A stretch of 33,513 nt of DNA, taken from Candidatus Poribacteria bacterium. Lineage in GTDB: Bacteria; Poribacteria; WGA-4E; WGA-3G. The notes beneath the pieces were generated by a model, which was not told the origin of the DNA, ran no database searches, and was given only the letters and a program-made list of their open reading frames with translations. The DNA lies in the NCBI GenBank assembly GCA_022820835.1, contig JAJEET010000045.1, positions 1-33,513 of the forward strand, written 5' to 3'. Position 1 is the first letter of the stretch, and every line of letters begins with the position of its first letter. Below, one piece after another: positions 32,283-33,513 of this stretch. Both the position numbers and the translations under genes were made by a program.

Positions 32283-32391
32283 GTAGTATGGTTTCCTATT
32301 AGCCTGTGTTCTTTTGCTGCCTTCTTCTGTAGCACAGGAAACCGTTAGCCTGTGCATATATAACCTGTTAGTTTATGCTTTTTCTGTTCTA
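32283..32391 (+). repeat. REP composite element, copy 2, upstream of RAYT
   Basis: About 109 bp matching 31102-31199 unit by unit: GTAGTATGGTTTCCTATTAG, then CTTCTTCTGTAG followed by CACAGG...CCTGTG, then AACCTGTTAGTTTATGC. Its far end overlaps the 3' end of the broken mrr gene (stop at 32373). Confidence 0.8.
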
Positions 32392-33229
32392 ATTACTCCC
32401 AACCCAAACCCAATGTCTTCGATAAAATAATCAGAATCGACTCGTTTGATTTCGTAAGTTTTCACTGTAGAAACCCCTACGTTGTGGTCAATCATTAGCT
32501 GGGCAAGTCGTTTTCCGTCAATGAGAATAATTTTGAAACCTGCAGCATCATAGTCTTTGGCAGCTTTGGTAAAATCAGACGTTGTAATGAAAATTCCTTT
32601 GTTAGCACCTTTTCCTGCTAATGCGCCGGCAAAACCGGCAATTTCAGGTGCTCCAACATTGTTTTTCCATCGTTTCGCTTGAACGTAAACAACATCAAGA
32701 CCGAGTCTATCTTGGTTAATAATACCGTCAATTCCACCGTCACCACTACGTCCCACGGTTTCCGCATCTTCTCGTGAACCCCCATATCCCATTTTAACAA
32801 GAAGATCAATAACAAGGTTTTGAAAAAAAGCAGGGGAATTTGCTGAAGTAAATCCTCAGCCACTTTTTCTCTAATCTGTTGATAAATATCTTCGATATCT
32901 CCGTCAGAAGGGGATGGAGGTATCTTGCCAGAGAGGAGATAAGGTTTTCCCCTTCCTTCTGGTTGTTGCAATTTTCCCTCCTTTAAGAGTCTTTTAAATT
33001 CAGTACCAACTACCTCATAATCGAAAAAGCCAAGATATCGCTCACCCCTTTTTGTCTTTGCTGCTTTTTGTTCATCAGATAACCCAAATTTCTCCGCCAG
33101 TTTCTCCGTTGCCTCTTTTATGGTAACTCCATGAGTTGGATAATCCAGTTTAAGAATTTCCTGTTTAACCGCTTCAGAAGTTGGTAGTTCTATTTTCTAT
33201 TTTTGTTCTGTAGTTGGATCTACTGCCAT
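32373..33229 (-). pseudogene. mrr: mrr-type restriction endonuclease, broken
   Basis: Reading from ATG 33229 (MAVDPTTEQK), codon 11 is TAG (33199-33197), after which the Mrr_N winged-helix domain continues intact (KIELPTSEAV, YPTHGVTIKEATEKLAEKFG, GERYLGFFDYEVVG, LQQPEGRGKPYLLSGKIPP). After EDLLQQI one base is missing near 32833-32838: adding one base restores ISPAFFQNLVIDLLVKMGYG. The catalytic Mrr domain follows with GDGGIDGIINQDRLGLDVVY and VQAKRW (Asp and QAK) to the stop at 32373. Mrr enzymes cut methylated DNA. Two lesions make this a likely pseudogene; a sequencing error could explain one of them. Confidence 0.85.
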
Positions 33230-33513
33230 CCTTTTTTCCGTTTTCATAGGATTTCATCTTCCTTACTAAAGTCTGGACAATTCGGAGGCACAGGCTAACA
33301 GCCTATGCTACAATGGTTTCCTAACAGTGTGGGCTCGGAAGTACAGACTAACGGTCTCCTATACCACAGTTACGGATGCACATCTGCCGATGGTAAGATC
33401 ATTTTTTTTAGGAAATTAGTCCTCGCATAAAATGCTATTGAGTCCATTCCATGTCCTGGCACTATCGCTTTGGGTTGAATGTATACCCCCATTTTACCAG
33501 TAACAGCAGAAAA
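33230..33513. other. Region upstream of mrr, no gene seen
   Basis: Contains the recurring motif ACTAAAGTCTGGACAATTCG (33265-33284), a full REP (33289-33311) and degenerate REP-like units up to about 33366. The last ~145 bp show no frame or structure I can support. Confidence 0.5.
33289..33311 (-). repeat. REP hairpin upstream of mrr
   Basis: On minus: GTAG then CATAGGCT-GTT-AGCCTGTG, identical to 31470-31492. Confidence 0.8.

Overview
The window is bacterial, roughly 48-50% GC by eye, and almost entirely coded on the minus strand; only the lipoprotein at 23501 and the primase-like gene at 26154 lie on plus. The protein style (PQQ/TolB propeller lipoproteins, LamG-like secreted protein, a large primase-like ORF) together with abundant small palindromic repeats and a REP-associated transposase resembles Candidatus Poribacteria. 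That assignment rests on recall of family style, not on a marker gene, and I hold it at moderate confidence.

Housekeeping part (1-23.1 kb), in minus-strand reading order. glyA-folC (serine hydroxymethyltransferase, folylpolyglutamate synthase) feed one-carbon metabolism; hppA is a membrane proton/sodium pyrophosphatase. Next come a small lipoprotein gene and ilvD (branched-chain amino acid synthesis, closed by a clear intrinsic terminator), then a cupin, a FadN-type enoyl-CoA hydratase half and a thiolase overlapping it by one base, a small membrane protein, and a beta-propeller lactonase. The run tmk-holB-metG-AddB-like nuclease serves DNA replication, translation and repair, with metG under its own consensus promoter. 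sodA follows. Finally ilvB-ilvN (acetolactate synthase) sits behind a consensus promoter and a T-box leader whose specifier loop reads GUC, so uncharged tRNA-Val should control valine synthesis.

Accessory part (23.1-33.5 kb). A divergent promoter region separates glyA from a long PQQ/SH3/TolB lipoprotein whose stop codon is supplied by a 92-bp MITE-like element. A 949-residue primase-polymerase-like protein with a helicase-like C-terminal part but no P-loop follows from its own strong promoter. Then come an iron-type alcohol dehydrogenase, a secreted LamG-like protein, a RAYT transposase set among GTAG-hairpin REP repeats, and an mrr restriction gene broken by an internal TAG and a frameshift.

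Repeats link the regions. A decayed second MITE copy lies in front of hppA and contains its best promoter candidate. REP hairpins also occur before metG (9119) and beside the thiolase gene (12567), the latter with compensatory stem changes. I see no rRNA, tRNA or CRISPR array.
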